Shown: positions 7,157 to 12,752 of the stretch, piece by piece
Layout: the number at the start of each line of letters is the position of its first letter
Position numbering within the stretch: position 1 is the first letter of the stretch
Source: CAZHAM01 sp964530415
GTDB taxonomy: Bacteria > Patescibacteriota > WWE3 > UBA101185 > UBA10185
DNA: 12,752 nt
Reading direction: 5' to 3'
Assembly: GCA_964530415.1 (NCBI GenBank)
Contig: CAZHAM010000017.1
Location: 1 to 12,752 of the forward strand
Position numbers and translations under genes: made by a program
The notes under the pieces: model-generated
Told to the model about the DNA's origin: nothing
Databases searched by the model: none
What the model saw: the letters and a program-made list of their open reading frames with translations, nothing else

Positions 7157-7405
7157 TTACATAGAGTGCTGTTCTGTGTACGGTAGCAAAGCCATAAACC
7201 TTGCCTTCTTAATCTCGTTTGTGAGTTTTCTTTGGTGTTTTGATGTGCAACCCGATATCTTTTGTGGCAATATCTTTCCCCTCTCGGAGATAAATCTTCT
7301 CAATATCAGAACATCTTTATAATCAGGTGTTGTTCCCGACTGTGTAAAGTAACATTGTGTGTTAACTTTTTCTCTTCTAATTTTTGTATTTTGTTTTTTC
7401 TTCAT
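7157..7405 (-). CDS. rpsR: 30S ribosomal protein bS18
   Basis: bS18 sits on the platform of the small subunit and pairs with bS6. The core is unmistakable: DYKDVLILRRFISERGKILP, then a basic HQRKLTNEIKKARFMALLPY close to the C-terminus, with the family's LLPYTE ending. The ATG at 7405 gives 82 residues. The frame is open six codons further to a GTG at 7423, but that start lies in the 3' arm of a GC-rich hairpin and would add only MYEEKK, so the ATG is preferred. No clear Shine-Dalgarno site is present; an A-rich stretch precedes the ATG. It is the third gene of the classic rpsF-ssb-rpsR cluster. No rplI follows. One cysteine (in NTQCYF) falls where many bS18 proteins have a cysteine. Confidence 0.93.
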   Translation of the reverse strand: MKKKQNTKIRREKVNTQCYFTQSGTTPDYKDVLILRRFISERGKILPQKISGCTSKHQRKLTNEIKKARFMALLPYTEQHSM

Positions 7406-7422
7406 TTTTTTTTCTTCGTACA

Positions 7423-7444
7423 CCCCGGGATTTTACACCCGGGG
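7423..7444 (-). repeat. GC-rich inverted repeat between ssb and rpsR
   Basis: A perfect seven-base, all-GC stem (CCCCGGG at 7423-7429 and CCCGGGG at 7438-7444) encloses an eight-base AT-rich loop in an otherwise AT-rich region. No T-run follows on either strand, so it does not look like an intrinsic terminator. It lies 15 bases after the ssb stop and 17 bases before the rpsR ATG, so it could control mRNA stability, processing or translation of rpsR. Confidence 0.7.
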
Positions 7445-7459
7445 CGGTAAAAATCTTAA

Positions 7460-7933
7460 TTACTTCTGATCAGAAAGTTGATCGGTAACTGTGTCCAGAT
7501 CAAAGTCCAAATCATCAAAGTTCACTTCGTCGGATGCTGTTTCGGCGGTACTTTCACTTTCATGTGCAAAATCGCCCTCTTCATCCTGTCCCATGCCTTT
7601 TCCTCTGGCTAAAACGATCATGTCGTCGATAACAACCTCTGTTTTATATTTTCTGGATCCTTGTCCGTCTTCCCAATTTCTCGTTTGAAGTCTTCCCTCA
7701 ATGTAGACCTTGGTACCCTTTCCCAATAATTGGCCGCATATTTCGGCTAATTTGTTCCAGGAAACAACATTGTGAAAATCGGCAGCCTGCTTTTTTTCAC
7801 CTTCTGAGACCCACTCTCTGTTTGTTGCGACAACAAAACTTGCTACTGCATTACCTTGTGGGGTGTATCTGATCTCGGGATCTCTAGTCAAGTTCCCGAT
7901 GAGCATGACTTTGTTCAAATTTCTTGTAGCCAT
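7460..7933 (-). CDS. ssb: Single-stranded DNA-binding protein
   Basis: SSB coats single-stranded DNA during replication and repair. The OB-fold occupies about residues 1-110 and carries the usual NKVMLIGNLTRDPEIRYTPQG start, the FHNVVSWNKLAE strand, the GTKVYIEGRLQTRNWEDGQG hairpin and the KTEVVIDDMIVL closing strand. The tail (about 111-157) is short and acidic, with NFDDLDFDLD at 138-147. It then continues into TVTDQLSDQK and lacks the typical DDIPF tip that recruits partner proteins in most bacteria. The ATG has the only strong Shine-Dalgarno site in this window. It is the middle gene between rpsF and rpsR, a widely conserved arrangement. Confidence 0.95.
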   Translation of the reverse strand: MATRNLNKVMLIGNLTRDPEIRYTPQGNAVASFVVATNREWVSEGEKKQAADFHNVVSWNKLAEICGQLLGKGTKVYIEGRLQTRNWEDGQGSRKYKTEVVIDDMIVLARGKGMGQDEEGDFAHESESTAETASDEVNFDDLDFDLDTVTDQLSDQK

Positions 7934-7938
7934 TGCTA

Positions 7939-7947
7939 CTCCTCCCT
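7939..7947 (-). promoter_or_regulatory. Strong ribosome-binding site of ssb
   Basis: AGGGAGGAG on the minus strand ends five bases before the ssb ATG and contains a full GGAGG core. It is the only such site before any of the ten visible start codons, which fixes the ssb start and shows that the ribosomes of this organism probably still have an anti-Shine-Dalgarno sequence. Confidence 0.8.
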
Positions 7948-7980
7948 CTTGCTTCTAACCAGAAGTTTTTACCTATCTGA

Positions 7981-8262
7981 TTACAAAGCTGAAACTATAT
8001 ACCTTACTAAACCTTGTGATAAATTCAACTTATTCTTTAAAATATTTAAACTTGCGGGATCCATTTCAAACTGAATCACGGTATAAAAACCCTCTGTATC
8101 ATGTTTTATCTGGTACGCAAATTTCCTTTTTCCCCATAAATCTACTTTTCCAATAACCCCCGATAGAGTGGTTATTTCGTCTTGTATTTTTTGGGAAAGA
8201 TTCTTTGCTTCTTTTTCGCCTAAATCTATTTTCCCTATTGTCATTAGCTCGTATTTTTTCAT
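7981..8262 (-). CDS. rpsF: 30S ribosomal protein bS6
   Basis: bS6 binds bS18 on the small-subunit platform. The sequence starts MKKYELMTIG, as bS6 proteins usually do, and continues with KVDLWGKRKFAYQIKHDTEGFYTVIQF, the family's central strand-turn-strand, ending in LSQGLVRYIV. Starting at 8262 gives 93 residues, the normal length. The frame is open 17 codons further to an ATG at 8313, giving 110 residues. I prefer 8262 because the canonical bS6 N-terminus starts there and because a TATAAT lies between the two ATGs. Neither start has a Shine-Dalgarno site. ssb follows 47 bases downstream and ychF lies upstream on the same strand. Confidence 0.92.
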   Translation of the reverse strand: MKKYELMTIGKIDLGEKEAKNLSQKIQDEITTLSGVIGKVDLWGKRKFAYQIKHDTEGFYTVIQFEMDPASLNILKNKLNLSQGLVRYIVSAL

Positions 8263-8284
8263 ATGTTTTTTAGCGTTACCTGGG

Positions 8285-8313
8285 ATTATATACCCAATTT
8301 CACGCGATGCCAT
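8285..8313 (-). promoter_or_regulatory. Candidate promoter P1 of rpsF
   Basis: A perfect TATAAT (8290-8285) lies 17 bases from ATGGCA (8313-8308, 4 of 6 matches to a -35). Transcription would start near 8278, about 15 bases before the ATG at 8262. The -35 coincides with the alternative upstream ATG, so if this promoter is used the longer protein cannot be made from it. Confidence 0.4.
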
Positions 8314-8352
8314 AAGTAAAGTTCTACCTTAAATAGAATTTACAGCTTTTGA

Positions 8353-8381
8353 ATATTACTAAATCAAAGTCTAAATTGCAA
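8353..8381 (-). promoter_or_regulatory. Candidate promoter P2 of rpsF
   Basis: TTGCAA (8381-8376) is followed after 17 bases by TAATAT (8358-8353, 4 of 6). Use of this site would give a leader of about 84 bases to the ATG at 8262, with two small hairpins (arms TTCTA/TAGAA and TGGG/CCCA). That is room for the autoregulation by bS6-bS18 known from rpsF leaders in other bacteria, but the CCG signature of that motif was not found. The site sits in the ychF-rpsF spacer. Confidence 0.35.
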
Positions 8382-8395
8382 GTAAAAAGTTATAC

Positions 8396-9459
8396 CTACA
8401 CGTTAAACCTGAACTCCACTATATCTCCATCTCGCATAACGTATTCTTTGCCCTCTAATCTAACTAGACCCTTTTCCTTGGCCTTTTTGAGGCTCTCAAA
8501 GGGCAGAATATCGCCGTAGTTTATGATCTCAGCCGAGATGAACCCCTTTTCAAAATCGGTGTGAATTTTGGCAGCTGCCTGAGGAGCCTTTGTACCTTTA
8601 GTAACCGTCCAAGCTCTAACCTCTTTAGGCCCCATGGTTAGATAAGACTGCAAGCTTAAAATCTCGTAACATTTTCGTACAACTACATCTAAGCTGCTTT
8701 CCTTAATGCCCAAATCCTTCATAAACTCAATTTGGTCGCTTTCGGATAATGAGGACAATTCAGACTCTATCTTGGCTGATATCTTTACCCCATGGTATTT
8801 AGCTATTATCGGTTCGTAATCAGAATCTTGAGTAATATCTTCTTCAGAAACGTTGAAAACATGTATCATAGGCTTCATTGTCAACATCGGAGTGTCAAAT
8901 ATAAGCCCTAAATCATCATCCGATAGTTCTACTGAATTAGCCATTTTACCCACGTTTAAAACTGCCTCTATGTTACTTAGTATTTCAATCTTTCGAGTAA
9001 TTTCTGTGCTCTTATTGCCTTTTTGATCATCTTTTAATTTTGGGAGCCTTTTACTCAAACTTTGTAAATCGGATAGAATTAGTTCGGTATTTATAATCTC
9101 GATATCCTCATTGGGATCGCCTGTACCGGTTTCTATTATATTGTCATCTTTAAATGCCTTTACTAGGTGCAAAATTGCATCTACCTCCCGGATATGCCCC
9201 AAAAATTCGTTTCCTAAACCTTCGCCCTCTGAGGCGCCCTTGACCAAACCTGCTATATCGTAAAACTTAATTACGGCCGGGATAATCTTTTCAGGCACTT
9301 CCCTATCCCCTATTTTTCTACCGTAATCATTTTGGACAAACTCGGCAAGCTTTTGAAGTCGCGGATCTTTTACATCTACCATGCCGATATTCGGCTCTAT
9401 GGTGGCAAAAGGGTAATTGGCTGCTAGTGCGGCTTGTTTTTTTAATAGTGCGTTAAATA
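8396..9459 (-). CDS. ychF: Redox-regulated ATPase/GTPase YchF, 5' end lost in gap
   Basis: YchF is an Obg-family P-loop protein that binds ATP and associates with ribosomes. About 354 residues are visible. They begin with (L)FNALLKKQ, just after where the P-loop GxPNVGKST would be, so roughly 18 residues (about 55 bases) lie in the 100-base gap. Seen here are the ATIEPNIGMVDV switch region, the G3 motif DIAGLVKGASEGEGLGNEF, the NVSEED segment (the NxxE that gives ATP preference) and a C-terminal TGS domain ending in EYVMRDGDIVEFRFNV. With the missing part the length (about 372) suits the family. The TTG at 9562 that would extend the frame beyond the gap is not a believable start. rpsF follows 82 to 133 bases downstream, depending on the rpsF start. 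Confidence 0.93.
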
Positions 9460-9559
9460 NNNNNNNNNNNNNNNNNNNNNNNNNNNNNNNNNNNNNNNNN
9501 NNNNNNNNNNNNNNNNNNNNNNNNNNNNNNNNNNNNNNNNNNNNNNNNNNNNNNNNNNN
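9460..9559. other. Assembly gap of exactly 100 N
   Basis: One hundred N bases hide the ychF N-terminus and the whole intergenic region between the divergent ychF and surface-protein genes, including any promoters. Exactly 100 suggests a placeholder of unknown real length. Confidence 0.97.
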
Positions 9560-9561
9560 CA

Positions 9562-11523
9562 ATGCCCAATAAGATTATTTTGCGCTCAATCGTTTATATT
9601 TTTATCCTTTTAGCAACTGTGAATGCGTCTAAACTATTGGCAGCGGACGTAGCGGCCCCAATTACAACTTCGCAAATAACTCCTGCTTTGCCTGATGGTA
9701 ATAACAACTGGTACACAGTCCCCGTTCAACTTATTTTTACCGCAACGGATCTGGAAAGTGGTGTAGCTCAAATAATGTACAAATTGGACAACAATAGCTG
9801 GCAAGTAATTAATTTCACCGATACTTTAAATCTTGCGCCAAATCCTTCTTTTGAAAATTACTCCGCTACATCAACCGCAAAGGTTCAAAGTTGGGCTGCT
9901 ACAACAACGGATTCTAATACTATTCATTCGCAAGATCAGGATGTAGCCCTAACGGGGTTTGAAATCTCTTCAGCAAAAATAGCTACAACAGGTACAGGAT
10001 GGCACGGCATTAATCACTCAGGTAACTTTTCCATCGCATCACCTTATGCAAATATGTCGGCGTCAGTTTGGGTAAAAACTGAAAATGTCACCGACACAAC
10101 ACAATTTAAAGTTTACGCGGTTTCTCCCGACGCAGAAAGCCAGCCAACTGTCTTTACTCAGATCAGCCAAAGCTCTACTCTCACTGGAACCAATGACTGG
10201 ACGCAAATTAGTTTAAATTTTGTAGTAAACGTTGATAATGCAGTCGGGGTTTATATAGACCTAGGTCTCAACGGACCGGGAACTGTTTGGTTTGACGCGA
10301 TAACAATAACAGACTCGGTTAGTTCGGCCCAAACGACATTTACGGTAGGGGCAGATGGTGTACATACCGTTTCCTTTTATAGCATAGATCGCGCAAATAA
10401 TACCGAGACATATAGCTGCACTGGTACAATAAAAAACTGCGTGAATTTTCAAATTGATCAGGTTCCCCCGGGCAATTGGCACGATTCCGGTGCATTTAGA
10501 GATCCAAATGATTCGAGTCATGTATTATATGTTTTTACAACAGTGGAGGATCCTACATCGGGCGTCTCTACACTCAGTGACAAGTACCAGTATCTTACGG
10601 ATTTTAATCCGGAATTCGGAAGTTATTCGAATATATCGGCATGTAACTCTACCTGGCAAATTGATCAGTACGTTTCTCTGGCGCCCCCCTCATATTCATC
10701 TGGAGATAATTCTGCTTATCTAATTACGCAAAAAACTGATTTCTGTAACAATGACTGGAAAACTTGTAAAATCGTAAAATTTTATACCGAGGATGTAGCG
10801 GGAAATTCAGTTACAAAGGACTATTGCATAAACGGCCCGTGGATTCAATTTAATGGCAAAGGAATCGTCAGGGCTAACGGAGGTATAGATATGATTTCAG
10901 AACCCCCGTCAACAAACACAGACGGTTTAGTTGAAGTTGGAAACAGCTTAATCAGTTTTTTCACATCTACTAACAATTTAAGACTTTTTAATTCACCACA
11001 GCCAACAAACTATGATTACGACAAGTTTCTGGAAACAGTCACTGCTACCCCTACAAACATAAATGCACTAAATACTCAAAGCGGAGTCTTTTTAATCGAT
11101 TCTGATTTCGAGATTATAAATGCGACACTTCCCGGGGACTATGACTCAGCGACATTTAATCAGATTGTATTTGTTAACGGTAATTTAAGAATTTCTGATG
11201 ATATTGAGTTATCCGGTTCCTCTACAGCGTTGTTTATTGTAAAAGGTAATGTAGAAATTGCGAGAGACGTGGAGGTCATAAATATTGCCATCGCTGCAGA
11301 TGGAGATTTTTATACAGCGTATGATGCTAGTGTAGGTCAAGCTTCACGTACTTTAAACCTTAGCGGTTTTTATTCAGCAAACAAATTCTACTTTCAGAGA
11401 ACTCTCCAAGGTACAAACAACTCCGTTACTCCTACGGAATATTTTACCTATGAACCAAAATACTTGTTAGAACTAAGAGATTATCTGGGGGAAAATTCAG
11501 TTAGCTGGTCAAAAGTTGATTAG
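9562..11523 (+). CDS. Secreted surface protein: split Ig-like domain with inserted jelly roll, and beta-helix-like C-terminus
   Basis: This 653-residue protein starts with a signal peptide (charged MPNK, hydrophobic 6-21, likely cleavage near AA27-28). Residues 33-92 look like the first half of an OmpL47/chitobiase-type Ig-like domain (LPDGNNNWYTVPVQLIFTAT, ESGVAQIMYKLDNNSW). Residues 93-252 resemble a carbohydrate-binding-type jelly roll, opening with NPSFENYS and ending with TVWFDAITIT. Residues 256-302 supply the second half of the Ig-like fold (DGVHTVSFYSIDRANN, FQIDQVPP). A cysteine-containing Ig-like region follows (303-424). The C-terminus (about 425-653) has short beta-strand turns such as GVFLID, IVFVNGNLRI and LFIVKGNVEI, as in bactofilin/beta-helix surface proteins of Patescibacteria, then PTEYFTYEPKYLLEL. 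No sortase motif or C-terminal helix is seen. It was probably exported through Sec; ligand and anchoring are unknown. It begins two bases after the gap and ends 5 bases before the convergent cysS stop. Confidence 0.85.
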   Translation: MPNKIILRSIVYIFILLATVNASKLLAADVAAPITTSQITPALPDGNNNWYTVPVQLIFTATDLESGVAQIMYKLDNNSWQVINFTDTLNLAPNPSFENYSATSTAKVQSWAATTTDSNTIHSQDQDVALTGFEISSAKIATTGTGWHGINHSGNFSIASPYANMSASVWVKTENVTDTTQFKVYAVSPDAESQPTVFTQISQSSTLTGTNDWTQISLNFVVNVDNAVGVYIDLGLNGPGTVWFDAITITDSVSSAQTTFTVGADGVHTVSFYSIDRANNTETYSCTGTIKNCVNFQIDQVPPGNWHDSGAFRDPNDSSHVLYVFTTVEDPTSGVSTLSDKYQYLTDFNPEFGSYSNISACNSTWQIDQYVSLAPPSYSSGDNSAYLITQKTDFCNNDWKTCKIVKFYTEDVAGNSVTKDYCINGPWIQFNGKGIVRANGGIDMISEPPSTNTDGLVEVGNSLISFFTSTNNLRLFNSPQPTNYDYDKFLETVTATPTNINALNTQSGVFLIDSDFEIINATLPGDYDSATFNQIVFVNGNLRISDDIELSGSSTALFIVKGNVEIARDVEVINIAIAADGDFYTAYDASVGQASRTLNLSGFYSANKFYFQRTLQGTNNSVTPTEYFTYEPKYLLELRDYLGENSVSWSKVD

Positions 11524-11528
11524 GCAGA

Positions 11529-12752
11529 TTAAAGTTTTCTTTTTACCTTATACTTACCGTTTGGCGTATCTTCAACAACATAGCCCATTTCTGAAATCTG
11601 TTTTCTTACAATATCTGCTTTATCCCATATACCGTTTTTTCTGTATTCAGAACGTGTTTTCGCCAAATCTTCAATTTTTTGAGGAATTTCAAAACCGACA
11701 TAATCGACTAGATTAAAACCTAATACCTCGTCCATTTTTAGTGCAGTCATTAGCTTTTCAGGTTCGGGTATTTCGCTTTTTAACATATCCCATAAAACCG
11801 CCAAAGCCTTTGGTAAATTTAAATCCTCATTTAATGATTCGGTAAACTTAGAGATAAATCTCTGATTAGGCTGGGACTCCTTGCTTTCTTTATAGCTTCC
11901 GATTAAATCGTACAGTTTCTTTAATGAATTTTGAGAAGCCTGAAGTGCGTCCCAAGTAAAATTAAGGCCCGAACGATAGTGCGCGGTCATATAGAAATAT
12001 CTTAGAGCCATGGGCTCGTAACCCCTGGTTTCGATGTCTTTTATAGTATAGGCATTTCCCAAACTCTTACCCATTCTTCCACCGTCAACCTGCAAAAATG
12101 CGCCGTGCATCCAATAATTTACAAACTTTTTACCCGTTGCGCACTCGCTTTGAGCAATCTCGTTTGGATGGTGAATCATTTTAAGGTCCTCGCCTCCTAA
12201 ATGGATATCAATTGTGTCGCCTAGCTCTTTCATAGACATGGCTGAGCACTCGATATGCCATCCGGGAAACCCTACTCCCCAAGGAGAATCCCATTCCTGC
12301 CATCTTTTTTCTTCTTTTTTTGAGAATTTCCACAATGCAAAGTCGCTGGGATTTCTTTTATCGGGGTTTGGCTCTACTCTAGCCCCCTCCAAAATCGATG
12401 TTTTGTCTATTCCTGCTAATTCTCCATATTCGTCAAATTTAGAAGTATCAAAGTAAACTCCATCTAAAATCTCGTATGTATAGCCATTTCTTTCCAATTT
12501 CTTGATTAACTCTATTTGTTCTTCAATGTAATCGGTCGCTCTCGTATACTTTTCGGGTGTTGAATAGTTTAATTTTTCATATGATTTATAAAAATCGGCA
12601 ATATAATAGTCGGCAATTTCACGTGCACTTTTGTTTTCTCTCTGAGCTGAAAGCTCCAATCTATCACCTCCTACATCGGCGTCGCCTTGGTTGTCTCCTG
12701 TTAGGTGCCCCACATCAGTTAAATTCATTATAAATTTAACTCTGTTGCCGTT
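11529..12752 (-). CDS. cysS: Cysteinyl-tRNA synthetase (5' end beyond window)
   Basis: This class I synthetase charges tRNA-Cys. About 407 residues are visible. The frame stays open past the ATG at 12728 to the window edge (NGNRVKFI precedes it), and the conserved MNLTDVGHLTGDNQGDAD is internal, so the true start and the HIGH motif lie to the right. Diagnostic segments are DGVYFDTSKFDEYGELAG, ALWKFSKKEE, EWDSPWGVGFPGWHIECSAM (with a zinc-ligand cysteine), the HHPNEIAQSE zinc-ligand region and LNFTWDALQAS. The KMSKS signature appears as RMGKS in GGRMGKSLGN. The C-terminal helical domain ends at KVKRKL, with the usual RxxKDWxxAD region present as YRKNGIWDKADIVR. The length suits the family. Confidence 0.95.
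   Translation of the reverse strand, partial: NGNRVKFIMNLTDVGHLTGDNQGDADVGGDRLELSAQRENKSAREIADYYIADFYKSYEKLNYSTPEKYTRATDYIEEQIELIKKLERNGYTYEILDGVYFDTSKFDEYGELAGIDKTSILEGARVEPNPDKRNPSDFALWKFSKKEEKRWQEWDSPWGVGFPGWHIECSAMSMKELGDTIDIHLGGEDLKMIHHPNEIAQSECATGKKFVNYWMHGAFLQVDGGRMGKSLGNAYTIKDIETRGYEPMALRYFYMTAHYRSGLNFTWDALQASQNSLKKLYDLIGSYKESKESQPNQRFISKFTESLNEDLNLPKALAVLWDMLKSEIPEPEKLMTALKMDEVLGFNLVDYVGFEIPQKIEDLAKTRSEYRKNGIWDKADIVRKQISEMGYVVEDTPNGKYKVKRKL

Noticed and set aside
7421..7423. GTG at 7423 as the start of rpsR
   Set aside because: It sits at the base of the hairpin's 3' arm and adds only six residues; the ATG at 7405 gives a normal bS18 length. It is kept as an alternative.
7952..7970. 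Small hairpin CTTCT-AACC-AGAAG followed by five T on the plus strand, resembling a terminator
   Set aside because: The stem is only 5 bp with two GC pairs, and no plus-strand gene ends near it; on the minus strand it lies inside the rpsF-ssb spacer without a T-run.
9560..9562. TTG at 9562 as the start of ychF
   Set aside because: It would require reading through 100 placeholder N bases; the family start should be about 18 residues before FNAL, inside the gap.
10261..10521. Open frames opposite or out of frame within the surface-protein gene and other large genes
   Set aside because: They lack recognisable domains and overlap strongly supported genes; they are shadows of the coding strand.
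12726..12728. ATG at 12728 as the start of cysS
   Set aside because: The frame continues upstream to the window edge, and MNLTDVGHLT is a conserved internal CysRS segment after the HIGH region.
1..12752. Possible recoding of UGA, known in some Patescibacteria
   Set aside because: All recognised genes read through to family-typical ends under the standard code with no in-frame TGA, so nothing here calls for recoding.
1..12752. CRISPR arrays, insertion sequences, tRNA or rRNA genes, phage or defence islands
   Set aside because: No repeat-spacer pattern, transposase, cloverleaf-like CCA end or defence gene was found on either strand.

Overview
The window looks like part of a small, AT-rich bacterial genome, most likely a Candidate Phyla Radiation (Patescibacteria) member such as a Microgenomates- or Katanobacteria-like lineage. 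This placement is an inference. It rests on the dense packing of short genes, an rpsF-ssb-rpsR cluster with no rplI behind it, almost no Shine-Dalgarno sites, and two proteins (5096-6082 and 6083-7126) of a type I associate with these genomes. All reading frames fit the standard bacterial code. Two runs of N (1757-1766 and 9460-9559) are scaffold gaps, and each damages a gene.

Left part, plus strand (1-2692): the 3' end of hisS (histidyl-tRNA synthetase), a ten-helix EamA/DMT transporter, rpmE (ribosomal protein bL31) with its own strong promoter, and prfA (release factor 1) with a gap near its N-terminus. The prfA coding sequence runs 32 bases into the opposing htrA gene.

Middle part, minus strand, read right to left (9459-2661): ychF (5' end lost in the gap), rpsF (bS6), ssb, rpsR (bS18), a short actin-fold-like protein, a cytoplasmic barrel/KOW-like protein, ctpA (S41 carboxyl-terminal processing protease) and htrA (DegP/DegQ-type serine protease). 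The actin-like gene abuts the barrel/KOW gene with no spacer, and ctpA follows 5 bases later, so these three are probably one transcript. htrA has its own promoter overlapping the end of ctpA, placed so that the transcript would begin at or next to the start codon (leaderless). CtpA and HtrA are both anchored by one N-terminal helix and both carry a PDZ domain, so they look like a paired envelope quality-control module.

Right part (9562-12752): a 653-residue secreted surface protein on the plus strand, with an Ig-like domain that appears to be split by an inserted jelly-roll module, a cysteine-containing middle region and a beta-helix-like C-terminus. It converges, 5 bases apart, on cysS (cysteinyl-tRNA synthetase), which runs off the right edge.

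Most genes are core translation or replication functions. The least explained parts are the actin-like plus barrel/KOW gene pair and the nested-domain surface protein. No tRNA, rRNA, CRISPR array or insertion sequence was seen.
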